Assembly (NCBI RefSeq): GCF_040546585.1
Contig: NZ_JBEPOC010000001.1
Location: 992,001-1,056,000, forward strand
Direction: 5' to 3'
DNA: 64,000 nt
Source of the DNA: Marmoricola sp. OAE513
GTDB taxonomy: Bacteria; Actinomycetota; Actinomycetes; Propionibacteriales; Nocardioidaceae
Part shown: in pieces, positions 18,803 to 26,796 of the stretch
Position numbering within the stretch: the stretch's first letter is position 1
How the letters are laid out: each line of letters opens with the position of its first letter
Position numbers and translations under genes: made by a program
The notes under the pieces: model-generated
Database searches by the model: none
Seen by the model: the letters and a program-made list of their open reading frames with translations, nothing else
What the model was told of the DNA's origin: nothing

Positions 18803-19174
18803 CTGGGAATCTTCAAGCGCAGGAAGGGCTCCCCGGTGACGGTCGACGAACTCGGCGTCACCCGGCAGCTCGGCAGCTCAACCGAAAGCGTGACCTGGTT
18901 CGACCTTGCCCTCGTCGAGATCCGAACGACCAGTGACGAACCGTTCGCCGAGGACATGTTCTGGATGTTGCACGGTCGATCTGGCACCGGCGTGGTGGTG
19001 CCTTCATCCACCGCCCCGGACGAGCTCTTGGTGCGGCTCCAAGCACTGCCCGGATTCAGCAACGAGGTGTTGATCGAATCGATGGCCTCGACCGCCGACG
19101 CCACGTTCGAGTGCTGGCGCAGGGGCCGACTGAAATGTTGCGATCTGACGAGGACCGCCACCAGCAGTGCCTGA
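18803..19174 (+). CDS. Immunity-like small protein, possibly degraded at both ends
   Basis: From the GTG at 18836 the frame encodes 112 residues (TVDELGVTRQLGSST, then VEIRTTSDEPFAEDMFWML, VVVPSSTAPDELLVRLQALPGF, FECWRRGRL). This pattern recalls small proteins that often sit in polymorphic-toxin immunity arrays; I cannot name the family. In-frame codons upstream, back to a CTG at 18803, read LGIFKRRKGSPV and look like a conserved start that lost its ATG. The last residues read into the msrA remnant in another frame, so the natural C-terminus may be gone. Functionality is uncertain. Confidence 0.5.
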   Translation: MGIFKRRKGSPVTVDELGVTRQLGSSTESVTWFDLALVEIRTTSDEPFAEDMFWMLHGRSGTGVVVPSSTAPDELLVRLQALPGFSNEVLIESMASTADATFECWRRGRLKCCDLTRTATSSA

Positions 19175-19248
19175 GCAAGAACCCGTTCGGCCACCGGTGC
19201 CACTCGGCGACCGGCGTCAGCCGGGCGGCGAGTGCTGCGAGCAAGTAA
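19150..19248 (+). pseudogene. Second copy of the msrA 3' end
   Basis: In the MsrA frame this encodes EDRHQQCLSKNPFGHRCHSA followed by TGVSRAASAASK and a stop, matching the MsrA C-terminus. Nucleotide identity over the first 50 bases is roughly 85-90 percent by eye. No MsrA catalytic domain precedes it, so it is a 3'-end fragment between small accessory genes. Confidence 0.85.
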
Positions 19249-19257
19249 CGTCGCGTC

Positions 19258-19605
19258 ATGGTTTCGATGTTGATCTCGCCGACCGAGGACGTGGGATGGA
19301 GCGTCGCGATCGACGACCTCCGGGACTGGCTCGTCGAACGATGGCCAGATGTCCTTGCGTTGCCCGGTGAGGGTGCGCAGCGAGCACACGGATGGCGGTG
19401 GCCGGACAACTGCGAGGTATGGGTCCCAGAGGACTGCGAGGTGGCGTGGGTCGATGCAGACCCTGAACGCACAGCGGCGATCGCAGCGCATCTCGCCGCC
19501 AGCGGCCCACCGAACCTGGTGCTTGCCGACGAGAGCTATGAGCTGCTGATCGAGCTGAGCGAATTGGCCGAAGAGCAGATCGCGGACATGCTTCGTGCTG
19601 GGTGA
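19258..19605 (+). CDS. Unrecognised 115-residue protein in the msrA island
   Basis: The product is acidic and Trp-rich: VGWSVAIDDLRDWLVERWPD, then AHGWRWPDNCEVWVPED and a C-terminal helical ELLIELSELAEEQIADML. There is no signal peptide or membrane segment. Size, acidity and context next to DUF2019-like genes suggest an immunity-type or antitoxin-like protein, but no family was recognised. TAACGT lies 6 bases before the ATG, so it may have its own leaderless promoter directly behind the second msrA remnant. Confidence 0.6.
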   Translation: MVSMLISPTEDVGWSVAIDDLRDWLVERWPDVLALPGEGAQRAHGWRWPDNCEVWVPEDCEVAWVDADPERTAAIAAHLAASGPPNLVLADESYELLIELSELAEEQIADMLRAG

Positions 19606-19615
19606 TGGTGGCGTC

Positions 19616-19909
19616 GTGAGGCTGGGCGATCTCTTGGACGGCCTCGACCAGCTGCCGTCGGACGCCACGATCTTCGCGGAGCGACCATGGAACTTCGACT
19701 CTTCCTCGATGGTCGTCATGGAGGACGTCGATGACACGCAGGACAGGGGTCCGTTCTCGTACCTGCTCGAGATCGACGTCTGCGCGGAGGTCGTGGAGGT
19801 CTGGTCCGCGTGGAGGGCCGGACGGACACCGACCCCGGAGCAGCGCTGTGCGGCGATCGTTCACTACGCGTTGCACGACGCCTACGAGCCGCTCGCAGGT
19901 GAGGCATGA
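19616..19909 (+). CDS. Small immunity-like protein (DUF7716-like)
   Basis: About 97 residues: VRLGDLLDGLDQLPSDATIFAERPW (first 20-odd residues), then SYLLEIDVCAEVVEVWSAW and a C-terminal YALHDAYEPL. The pattern resembles small proteins annotated DUF7716, but I am not certain. The GTG at 19616 gives the best family-like start; an in-frame GTG at 19595 overlaps the previous gene. It ends ATGA-overlapping the next gene, so both are coupled. Confidence 0.55.
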   Translation: MRLGDLLDGLDQLPSDATIFAERPWNFDSSSMVVMEDVDDTQDRGPFSYLLEIDVCAEVVEVWSAWRAGRTPTPEQRCAAIVHYALHDAYEPLAGEA

Positions 19910-20253
19910 ACGCGGACGTAGAACGCACCTTGGCCAGGTACCGCGACAAGGCAGAGGCTCACGCCCCGTTGACCACAGACCATGTCCGAAAAGCGAACCG
20001 TCTGTTCAAAGCGATGCACCAACTCGCGAAGGAACTCCGTTCAACCGAAGAAGGCCGAGCGGCCCTACTGACGATGCTGGACCACCCCCTACCCGGAGTA
20101 CGGATGAATGCCGCCGCCGAATGCCTGCCCTTCGCCCCGGACGCAGCCGTTCCCGTCATCGAAGCCATCGAGCAACTCGGCGTTTTCGAGTCGCTCTCAG
20201 CCAAGTACACCCTGATCGGGTACCGGAACGGGACCTTGAACATGGACTGGTGA
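19906..20253 (+). CDS. DUF2019-like protein, copy 1
   Basis: This 115-residue all-helical protein opens MNADVERTLARYRDKAEAHA and contains ALLTMLDHPLPGVRMNAAAE and a C-terminal LIGYRNGTLNMDW, the DUF2019 pattern. Such genes are often found as orphan immunity-type genes. It starts inside the previous stop (ATGA). The next gene is a clear tandem paralog with the same length and ends. Confidence 0.7.
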   Translation: MNADVERTLARYRDKAEAHAPLTTDHVRKANRLFKAMHQLAKELRSTEEGRAALLTMLDHPLPGVRMNAAAECLPFAPDAAVPVIEAIEQLGVFESLSAKYTLIGYRNGTLNMDW

Positions 20254-20302
20254 ACAGAACGCCAGCACCGCACGACACCTGCCCGACACTCGGAGGCACG
20301 AT

Positions 20303-20650
20303 GTGAACTCGGACGTAGAACGCACCTTGGCCAAGTACCGCGAGACGGCAGAGGCCTGGGCACCCCTCACCACCGATCAGACCCGCAAGGCGAACCGCCT
20401 GTTCGACGCTGCGCATGAACTGGCCAAGAACCTTCGACGGACCGACGAGGGCCGCGCTGCGCTACTGACTCTGTTGGATCACGCTGTCCCCGGAGTGCGC
20501 ATGTTCACCGCGACCGAATGCCTCTCCTTCGATCCTGGATCAGCTGTGCCAGTGCTTGAAGCGATCGAACGTCTCGCCGACTTTCACTCCCTGGAGGCGA
20601 AGTACGCGCTGAAAATGTTCCGCGACGGAACTTTCGACCTGGACTGGTGA
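20303..20650 (+). CDS. DUF2019-like protein, copy 2
   Basis: This 115-residue paralog of the preceding gene has the same frame landmarks (NSDVERTLAKYRETAEAWAP, ALLTLLDHAVPGVRM, FRDGTFDLDW). The GTG start lies 49 bases after the previous stop and is preceded by GGAGGCACGAT. The substitutions are spread across the protein, as expected after duplication followed by divergence. It is followed within 35 bases by the third msrA 3'-end copy. Confidence 0.7.
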   Translation: MNSDVERTLAKYRETAEAWAPLTTDQTRKANRLFDAAHELAKNLRRTDEGRAALLTLLDHAVPGVRMFTATECLSFDPGSAVPVLEAIERLADFHSLEAKYALKMFRDGTFDLDW

Positions 20651-20680
20651 CGGGCAGCGCTTGCCGAGCCTGCCGCCGTG

Positions 20681-20724
20681 ACCGGTGCCACTCGGCGACC
20701 CGCATCAAGGTGCCCAGCACCTGA
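20681..20724 (+). pseudogene. Third copy of the msrA 3' end
   Basis: In frame this reads RCHSATRIKVPST then stop, matching the MsrA end RCHSATGIKVPRG. The first 20 bases, ACCGGTGCCACTCGGCGACC, are identical to the second copy. Only the last 13 codons remain. It marks the downstream edge of the small-gene island. Confidence 0.75.
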
Positions 20725-20760
20725 CCTTCACTGAACAGGACGCCACGTCGAGGAGCAGTT

Positions 20761-21039
20761 CTACGCGCGGCCGGTCGGGACGTGCTCGGCCACGAAGTCG
20801 AGCTGGTCGGCAACGACCGCCGAGAACAGCGGTTCGACGTACGGGTCGAAGTGACCACCGGCGTAGGTGCGGACGGTGGCGCGGGACATCAGGCCGGCGG
20901 CCTGTTCGGCGACGCGCCGCGGAGTGTAGCCGCAGCGAGATGCCACGGCACGGTTGATCACGTTCGCGGTCGAAGGATTCTTGGCCCATCCCACCGATCC
21001 CGAAGAAACGAGAGCGGTCCTCGAACTCGCCCTGGGCAC
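20761..21039 (-). pseudogene. C-terminal fragment of an alpha/beta hydrolase
   Basis: The last 55 residues (RTYAGGHFDPYVEPLFSAVV and ADQLDFVAEHVP) look like the C-terminal His-bearing block of an alpha/beta hydrolase. The nucleophile and oxyanion regions are absent, and the residues before about 40 do not fit the family. It lies directly downstream of the msrA island and may have been truncated by the same rearrangement. Confidence 0.5.
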
Positions 21040-21105
21040 GGGCAGCTCCGCCCGCAGCTGAGCCCGGGCGAGCGGCGCGGCAGCTCTCCGTTCGGAGACG
21101 GAGGC

Positions 21106-21906
21106 TCAGGCGACAGCCTGGACCACGTAGAGCACGCCGACGGCGAACGCGAGCAGACCGAGCAGCGCCCGGAGCGCGCGTTCGGGCAACCGCGGCTGCA
21201 GGCGTGCTCCGACGTAGCCCCCGGCGAGTCCCCCGACGCCGGCCGCGATGCCGAGACCCCAGTCAGGAGCGATTGTTCCCGGAGTGTGGAGAGCCAGCAC
21301 GGCGTAGGTGAGGACGCCGGTGATCGAGGTGACCCAGGTGGAGGCGAGCGCCGCCGGCGCGACCCGCGTCACCGCGAATCCGGCACCGACCAGGAGCGGC
21401 CCGAGGATCGACCCCCCGCCGATCCCGTAGATGCCGCCGACCATCCCGATCACGAACGCCCCCGCGCCGATGGTCGGGCCCACACGTCTCGGCACAGCGC
21501 CGGCCCGTCCGCCCGGATCCTCGGACGCTCCGAACAGGCGGCCGCTTCCGCACAGGACGACAAGGCCCGTGGGCAGAAGTACGGAAGCGGCGATCAGCCG
21601 GAACACGGTCGGGTCATCGGCGACGAAGACCCGCAGCACGGCCCCGAGGACCACACCGGGAACGGAGCCGAGCACGAGTGCCCACGTCAGGGCGGTGTCG
21701 AGCTGGCGTTGCCTCCGGTACCTGGTGATCGCGCCAGGACCGGCGACGACGTTGTAGAGAAGATTGGTCGGGGTCACCTGCGGGTTCGGGACGCTCAGGA
21801 CACTGAGCTGAACGGGCAGGAGGAAGACCGCCCCCGACACCCCGACCGGAGCCGCCACGGCGGCGAGGAGGAACCCTGCGAGCAGCGCGACCACCTCGTG
21901 CTCCAC
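21106..21906 (-). CDS. TauE/SafE (TSUP) family membrane permease
   Basis: This 266-residue permease has about eight membrane segments and the two TSUP repeats, including PTNLLYNVVAGPGAI and GIYGIGGGSILGPLL. The GTG at 21906 follows GGAGG by 5 bases and removes a poor 20-residue extension. Family members export sulfonates or other organic anions; the substrate is unknown here. Neighbours give no pathway clue. Confidence 0.88.
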   Translation of the reverse strand: MEHEVVALLAGFLLAAVAAPVGVSGAVFLLPVQLSVLSVPNPQVTPTNLLYNVVAGPGAITRYRRQRQLDTALTWALVLGSVPGVVLGAVLRVFVADDPTVFRLIAASVLLPTGLVVLCGSGRLFGASEDPGGRAGAVPRRVGPTIGAGAFVIGMVGGIYGIGGGSILGPLLVGAGFAVTRVAPAALASTWVTSITGVLTYAVLALHTPGTIAPDWGLGIAAGVGGLAGGYVGARLQPRLPERALRALLGLLAFAVGVLYVVQAVA

Positions 21907-22003
21907 GCTGCCTCCTGACCCTCGTAGGCCTGGATTCTTGCCCACGAGCGCAGCGTTCAGGGACACCGGGCCCGACAGAACTTGCAGGAGCTAGGGTTCC
22001 GGC

Positions 22004-22276
22004 GTGAGCGAACGCGACCTCGACACAGCCCTGGAAGGTGTCGCCATCGTCGCCGTCGGGGCGGCCGAGATGGGGCATTCCGACGGCGAGATCCTGCAGG
22101 CCGCCGGCGGCTACCTGGCACGCCTGGGCCTGATCACGCCGGAAGACCTGCGCGCCGTGGCCGGCAAGATCAACGTCGCAGGCTCGGACGCTGGCGGATC
22201 GGACGCGGCCCTGCGGGCCCGCGGCATCCTCGAGCAGTTCGCGGACCACCTCGAAAACCAGGCCGCCGCAGAGTAG
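22004..22276 (+). CDS. Unrecognised 90-residue soluble protein
   Basis: The protein is Ala/Gly-rich and mostly helical (MSERDLDTALEGVAIVAVGA, then GYLARLGLITPEDLRAVAGK). It has no signal sequence. TAGGGT lies 6 bases before the GTG, matching the leaderless pattern seen repeatedly in this window, and this supports it as a real gene. No family was recognised. Confidence 0.6.
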   Translation: MSERDLDTALEGVAIVAVGAAEMGHSDGEILQAAGGYLARLGLITPEDLRAVAGKINVAGSDAGGSDAALRARGILEQFADHLENQAAAE

Positions 22277-22377
22277 CTACAGCTTCTGACGCGGCTGATC
22301 CGAAGTGTCGTATCCACCTACCTCCGTTCGTGGTGAAGGAGAGAGTGGTCAGAGCGGCCACCGACCGAGGAGATGAC

Positions 22378-22734
22378 ATGCCTACGTACCTGATCGCTTT
22401 CAACGCCGAGTGGGTCCCCGAGCTGACCGACGACGACATCATGGCGGCGTCCCGGACCTCGAGCGCGCTGACCGCCGAGATGAAGGAGGCCGGCGTCTGG
22501 GTGTTCGGCGCCGGGCTCGACGACGACTCCCTCGTCGGCTCCGCGGACCTGGTCGACGGCAGGTCCGTGCTGCGCGACGGCCCGTACACCGAGACGAAGG
22601 AACACCTGGGCGGCTTCTGCGTCGTCGACGTACCGGACGACGCGTCGGCGCACTACTGGGCCGGAAGGATGGCCGTCGCGTGCGGATGGCCGCAGGAGGT
22701 GCACCGCATCATGACCGCGCCGCACCTGCGCTAG
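22378..22734 (+). CDS. YCII-related (DGPF) domain protein
   Basis: This 118-residue protein has the YCII/DGPF landmarks: an N-terminal beta strand MPTYLIAFNA, then VLRDGPYTETKEHLGGFCVV and a C-terminal helix. The family is small-molecule-related and often paired with ECF sigma factors, though none is adjacent here. GGAG lies 8 bases before the ATG. Its stop overlaps that of the convergent gene. Confidence 0.85.
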   Translation: MPTYLIAFNAEWVPELTDDDIMAASRTSSALTAEMKEAGVWVFGAGLDDDSLVGSADLVDGRSVLRDGPYTETKEHLGGFCVVDVPDDASAHYWAGRMAVACGWPQEVHRIMTAPHLR

Positions 22735-23273
22735 GAGCCGACGACCAGCCCGTTGCCGCTGCGCGCCGCGATCCCGAGCACCAGCAGGCGCAGCTTCTCG
22801 AGTCGCTGCGGCACCATCCCCTGCACGGTCCTGTACGCCGCGCCGCCGTACGTGAAGGTGTAGATCACCCGGTCGCAGCACGGGTCCTGGTGGATCCCGT
22901 CGTCCCGACCGAGATCAGCCTCGCGGACCGCCCGGACCAGGTCGGCGAGGTCGCGGCTGGTCAGCACCCCCCGGGCGACCGGGTCGCGGCCGTTGTCGAC
23001 GAGGTAGATCCCGCTCGGCCGGACGACGACCAGCTCATCGGTCCCGCCGATGCCTCCGGTGACGTTCATGACCAGGATCGAGCTGGGGTTCCGGACCGGC
23101 CTCGCCCCCGGGGCGGCGGGCGGCGACAGCAAGGGGGTCGTCGTCGGGACGGTGGTCGGGGTGACCTCGTCGTCCGACCTGCTCTGACCTGCCAGCACCA
23201 GCATGGCGGCGAGCACCGCCATCAGGACGACGATGGTTCCGAGACCTTGGCGGTACCGACGAGGCAGGTTCAC
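22731..23273 (-). CDS. Membrane-anchored extracytoplasmic protein, unknown
   Basis: This 180-residue protein has one N-terminal membrane anchor (TIVVLMAVLAAMLVLAG), a Thr/Pro-rich linker and an outer domain of about 110 residues with PCCDRVIYTFTYGGAAYRTVQ. The LDR..DDGIHQDPCCD region resembles small secreted proteins with a conserved Cys pair, but I cannot assign a family. It starts GTG and diverges from the next gene. Confidence 0.6.
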   Translation of the reverse strand: MNLPRRYRQGLGTIVVLMAVLAAMLVLAGQSRSDDEVTPTTVPTTTPLLSPPAAPGARPVRNPSSILVMNVTGGIGGTDELVVVRPSGIYLVDNGRDPVARGVLTSRDLADLVRAVREADLGRDDGIHQDPCCDRVIYTFTYGGAAYRTVQGMVPQRLEKLRLLVLGIAARSGNGLVVGS

Positions 23274-23322
23274 ACCGACTCGGACGCACCGCCCGGCACG
23301 TCGGTTCCCCTACGCTCGAACG

Positions 23323-23724
23323 GTGTCCACCTCGGCCCGCACCGTTGTCGGTCTCGTCGTGCTGCTCGTACTCGCCGCGGTCGGGTCGGTTCTCTTCCGC
23401 AGCCAGGACGACGAGCCGGCCACCGAGAGGCTGCGCATCGATTGGGTGGGTACCGAGGGCCACCCCGGTTGCACGTACGACGCGGCGTCCGGGACGGTGA
23501 CCGCCAGGCTGGAGCTCGACGGGTCGCACGTCAGGGCGCGCGAGCTCACCCTGACCGTGACCGCGTACGCCGACGAGAACACCTCCGAAGCCGTCGGCTC
23601 GCGCACGCAGCAGGTCGAGATCGAGGGCGCCGTGCACCGCACGATCACCTTCTCGATCCCCGTCGGTTCCCCGCCCCACGTCGGCGAGGATGACGTCGCC
23701 GCCTGCCGTCGGGAGATCGGGTGA
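23323..23724 (+). CDS. Small membrane-anchored extracytoplasmic protein, unknown
   Basis: This 133-residue protein has a membrane anchor (TVVGLVVLLVLAAVGSVLF) and an outer beta-rich domain with Cys residues at GHPGCTYDAASG and AACRREIG. The GTG is 6 bases behind TACGCT, a leaderless arrangement. It is divergent from the anchored protein at 22731-23273. No family was recognised. Confidence 0.6.
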   Translation: MSTSARTVVGLVVLLVLAAVGSVLFRSQDDEPATERLRIDWVGTEGHPGCTYDAASGTVTARLELDGSHVRARELTLTVTAYADENTSEAVGSRTQQVEIEGAVHRTITFSIPVGSPPHVGEDDVAACRREIG

Positions 23725-23754
23725 AGCGCAGCCCGGGATCAGTACAGTGCGGGC

Positions 23755-24093
23755 ATGGCTGACTGGAGAGAAGACCTCGTGGACCGCGTGCGCTCGCTGA
23801 TCAGCAGTGCCGACCCGGACATCGTCGAGGAAGTGAAGTGGCGCAAGGCGTCCAACCCCGATGGCGTCCCGACGTTCTCGTGCGACGGGCTGATCTGCAC
23901 GGTCGAGACCTACAAGGACAAGGTGAAGCTCACCTTCGCCAAGGGCGCCTCGCTCGACGACCCGAGCGGCCTCTTCAACGCGAGCATGGACGCCGGCACC
24001 CGCCGGGCCATCGACGTGCCCGAGGGCGGCGACCTCGACGGTGACGCCCTGGTGGAGCTGGTCCGCGAAGCCGTCGCCCTCAACCGCGGCTAG
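23755..24093 (+). CDS. DUF1801 (YdhG-like) domain protein
   Basis: This 112-residue protein has the DUF1801 pattern: VEEVKWRKASNPDGVPTFSC, VKLTFAKGASLDDPSGLFNA and TRRAIDVPEGG. The fold is related to SufE-like and YdhG proteins; function is unknown. TACAGT lies 6 bases before the ATG (leaderless). It is convergent with the next gene and shares stop-codon bases. Confidence 0.85.
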   Translation: MADWREDLVDRVRSLISSADPDIVEEVKWRKASNPDGVPTFSCDGLICTVETYKDKVKLTFAKGASLDDPSGLFNASMDAGTRRAIDVPEGGDLDGDALVELVREAVALNRG

Positions 24094-24566
24094 CGCCGGG
24101 GCTGCTGCCGCAGCACGTCGCTCTCGCTCAGCGCCGCGGCGATGGCGTCGTGGTCGACCTGGTCCTCCCCGGGTCGGTCGTTGCGCGCGAGCGCCTCGAC
24201 CACCGACTCCGCAGCCGGCTCCTCGTCGGGCCGGAGGTCGAGCTCGGCGTCCCCGCGCCAGTCGTCCACCTCGGCCTCGGCACGTCGGCTTGAACGACCG
24301 TGCGGAGCGACCGGCTGAGGCTCGTGCGCGAACGACTCACCCTGCGGCGCGGGAGCACGTTGGGGAGCCGGCGGGACCGGGACCACGGACACTGTCGGGC
24401 GCGCGACCGGCTCGGGCTCGGAGGCGCTCGGGCGTGCCACCTCCACGACGGCGGACGCCGCACCTCGGGCGATTCCGACGACGTACGCGATGCTCGACAA
24501 CGGGTGGGTGGCCGCATGGAGAGCGGTGCGTGCGCCCTTGTCGACCACAGCAGGTTTCCTCATCAT
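24090..24566 (-). CDS. Proline/alanine-rich acidic protein, unknown
   Basis: The protein is 158 residues from the ATG pair at 24566/24563. A short helix (ARTALHAATHPLSSIAYVV) precedes a low-complexity Pro/Ala/Glu region and a C-terminal acidic helix ending ALSESDVLRQQPRR. It has no clear signal sequence. The upstream extension to 24626 is unlikely because it lacks a ribosome-binding site. No family was recognised. Confidence 0.5.
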   Translation of the reverse strand: MMRKPAVVDKGARTALHAATHPLSSIAYVVGIARGAASAVVEVARPSASEPEPVARPTVSVVPVPPAPQRAPAPQGESFAHEPQPVAPHGRSSRRAEAEVDDWRGDAELDLRPDEEPAAESVVEALARNDRPGEDQVDHDAIAAALSESDVLRQQPRR

Positions 24567-24681
24567 CTGTCCTTCTGTCGGGGGAAACTCGGGTCCCCGC
24601 CCCGTGCCCGACCTTCCCGGACGCAAACACGCGCTCTAGGCTTCGACCACCGCGTTTCCCCCAGGACCGGAGTACCAACCG

Positions 24682-25410
24682 ATGCGCCCCTCCCGACGCC
24701 TCGCCGCGATCGTCGCGGCCGGCCTGCTCGTCCTGCCCGCTGCGTGCAGCGGTGACGACGCGCCGACGAGCACGAAGTCCAGCAACGCCCTCTCCGGCCC
24801 CGTGGACCAGAAGGCATTCGTCGCCGGTCTGCTCGCCGCGATCGACGACGAGACCACGGTCCACCTCTCCGTGGACGCCGCCAGCATGGGTTCCGCCGAG
24901 GTCGACGTCGCGTACGGCGAGGACGGCACCCGGACCCTGGTCGACGCCGAGGACCCGCAACGGGGACCCGGGATGTTCGTCATCGCCGACGGCATGGTCT
25001 TCATCCAGCAGGAGGTCGGGGGCAAGTTCCTGAAGATGGACGACACCGACCCGAGCTACGGGAAGCTGATCTCGACGTACTCCGCGATCAGCCCCGAGGA
25101 CTCGGTGGCCGGTCTCGCCGAGGGCATCAGCGACGTGGTCGCCGACGGCACCGACACGGTCGAGGGGACGGCGTGCGACCACTACCTCGTCACCGTCGAC
25201 CCGACCCTGGCTTCCGGCGCGTTCAAGGTGCTCGCCGGCACCAGCGGGGTCTCGCAGAGCGTCACCTTCGACTTCTACGTCGACAGCGGACAGCTGCTGC
25301 GCAAGATCGCCGTCAAGATCAACGGCGAGACCACTACTGTCGCGTTGAACGACTGGAGCAAGCCGGTCACGATCAAGGTGCCCTCGGGCGCGGACCTCGT
25401 CTCGAGCTAG
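24682..25410 (+). CDS. LppX/LprG-type lipoprotein
   Basis: This 242-residue lipoprotein has the lipobox LPAAC (Cys22) and a beta-sheet domain of the LppX/LprAFG type: an N-terminal helix (KAFVAGLLAAIDDETTVHLS) and strands repeating FVIADGMVF and VTFDFYVDSGQLLRKIAVKI. Family members bind or carry lipids and glycolipids across the envelope in mycobacteria. A TAGGCT -10 lies about 40 bases upstream. It is followed 8 bases later by an oxidoreductase gene, suggesting cotranscription. Confidence 0.8.
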   Translation: MRPSRRLAAIVAAGLLVLPAACSGDDAPTSTKSSNALSGPVDQKAFVAGLLAAIDDETTVHLSVDAASMGSAEVDVAYGEDGTRTLVDAEDPQRGPGMFVIADGMVFIQQEVGGKFLKMDDTDPSYGKLISTYSAISPEDSVAGLAEGISDVVADGTDTVEGTACDHYLVTVDPTLASGAFKVLAGTSGVSQSVTFDFYVDSGQLLRKIAVKINGETTTVALNDWSKPVTIKVPSGADLVSS

Positions 25411-25418
25411 GAGCAAGC

Positions 25419-25910
25419 ATGGGGATCAACCAGCGGTCGCAGGTGGAGATGACCGAGGAGGAGATCCAATCGTTCCTGGCGGGCAAGCGCACCGCCAACC
25501 TGATCACCCTCGGAGCGACCGGCCACCCGCACGCCGTCGCGATGTGGTTCGGTCTGATCGACGGCGTGATCTGGTTCGAGACCAAGGCCAAGGCGCAGAA
25601 GGCGATCAACATCGGCCGCGACTCCCGCGCCACCGTCCTCGTCGAGGACGGCCTCACCTACGACACCCTGCGCGGCGTCTCGCTCGAGGGGAACGCGCAC
25701 ATCGTCCACGACCCGGACGCGCTCTGGAAGGTCGGCGTCAGCGTCTGGGAGCGCTACAACGGGCCGTACTCCGAGGAGGTCAAGCCGCTGGTGGAGTTCA
25801 TGCTCCTCAAGCGCGTCGCGGTGCGGTTCGACGTCGAGCGCACCCGCTCCTGGGACCACCGCAAGCTCGGTCTCGACCCGATCCCGCTCGGCGGCACGAC
25901 GGCGCCCTGA
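25419..25910 (+). CDS. PPOX-class flavin/F420-dependent oxidoreductase
   Basis: This 163-residue split-barrel protein has the pattern RTANLITLGATGHPHAVAMW, then VIWFETKAKAQKAINI, typical of pyridoxamine-5'-phosphate-oxidase-like proteins. Such proteins use F420 or FMN; the cofactor cannot be set from sequence by eye. The ATG at 25419 lies 8 bases after the LppX-like stop with a GGAGC site. No substrate can be named. Confidence 0.82.
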   Translation: MGINQRSQVEMTEEEIQSFLAGKRTANLITLGATGHPHAVAMWFGLIDGVIWFETKAKAQKAINIGRDSRATVLVEDGLTYDTLRGVSLEGNAHIVHDPDALWKVGVSVWERYNGPYSEEVKPLVEFMLLKRVAVRFDVERTRSWDHRKLGLDPIPLGGTTAP

Positions 25911-25944
25911 GCCACCTCGAACACGCCCCTGACAGAATCGTGGG

Positions 25945-26796
25945 GTGAAGCCCATCGCCCTCGCGCGCACCGCCGCAGCCGCCCTCGTCGGCGTACTCGC
26001 CCTGGGCGCTGCCGGTTGCGGTGGCGACACCGACAAGCCGTCGGGTGAGGAGGTCCCCCACTCGCACACGGGGCTGCCCGCCGGCGACGGCCTCAAGTCG
26101 TCGTACGTCGGCTACACGATCAAGAACCTGACCGTGCCGGAGAAGGCCGGCGTACCCGGGAAGCTCAGCTTCCAGATCGAGACGTTCCGCGGGAAGCCGC
26201 TGCTCGACTACATCACCGAGTTGACCAAGGACATGCACGTGTACGTCGTCAGCAAGGACCTCTCCGTCTTCCGGCACGTGCACCCGGAGATGGCCGAGGA
26301 CGGCACCTGGACGGGCAACCTGACCGTGCCCACCGACGGTACCTACCGGGTGATCACCGAGTTCACCGCGCGCGACGAGGGCGGCAACGGCGACCAGCTG
26401 GTTCTCGGCGAGGAGCGCACCATCGGCAGGCCGGGAAAGACCGTCGCCGTGCCCGCGGTCAGCACCTCGGCGACCGACGACGGCACCACTGTCTCGGTGG
26501 TGAGGAGACCGACCACCGGGTTCGAGAAGCAGATGGAGCTCGGCTTCAGCCGTGACGGGAAGCCCGCCTCGCTGGGCACCTACCTCGGCGTCTACGCGCA
26601 CGTCTCCGCGTTCAACGTGAAGACCGGGGCGCTCGTGCACATGCACCCGCTGAGCTCGCCGGTCACGGAGGGCAAGAAGTCGGTGCTGAACTTCCACATC
26701 AACTTCGAGGCTCCCGGCGACTACCGGATGTTCGTCCAGACCCGCGTCTCCGGGGTCGTCCGCACCATCCCGATCACCGTCGCCGTCAGCGGCTGA
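25945..26796 (+). CDS. Lipoprotein with His/Met-rich segments, copper-module associated
   Basis: This 283-residue lipoprotein has the lipobox AAGC (Cys25) and a mature N-terminus with HSHTGLPAG. Two Ig-like repeats carry HVYVVSKDLSVFRHVHPEM and GALVHMHPLSSPV, metal-ligand-rich motifs seen in secreted copper-linked proteins. It converges on a CopC-CopD gene and shares its stop region, and YcnI follows. A role in handling copper at the membrane surface is inferred from motifs and neighbours. Confidence 0.7.
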   Translation: MKPIALARTAAAALVGVLALGAAGCGGDTDKPSGEEVPHSHTGLPAGDGLKSSYVGYTIKNLTVPEKAGVPGKLSFQIETFRGKPLLDYITELTKDMHVYVVSKDLSVFRHVHPEMAEDGTWTGNLTVPTDGTYRVITEFTARDEGGNGDQLVLGEERTIGRPGKTVAVPAVSTSATDDGTTVSVVRRPTTGFEKQMELGFSRDGKPASLGTYLGVYAHVSAFNVKTGALVHMHPLSSPVTEGKKSVLNFHINFEAPGDYRMFVQTRVSGVVRTIPITVAVSG

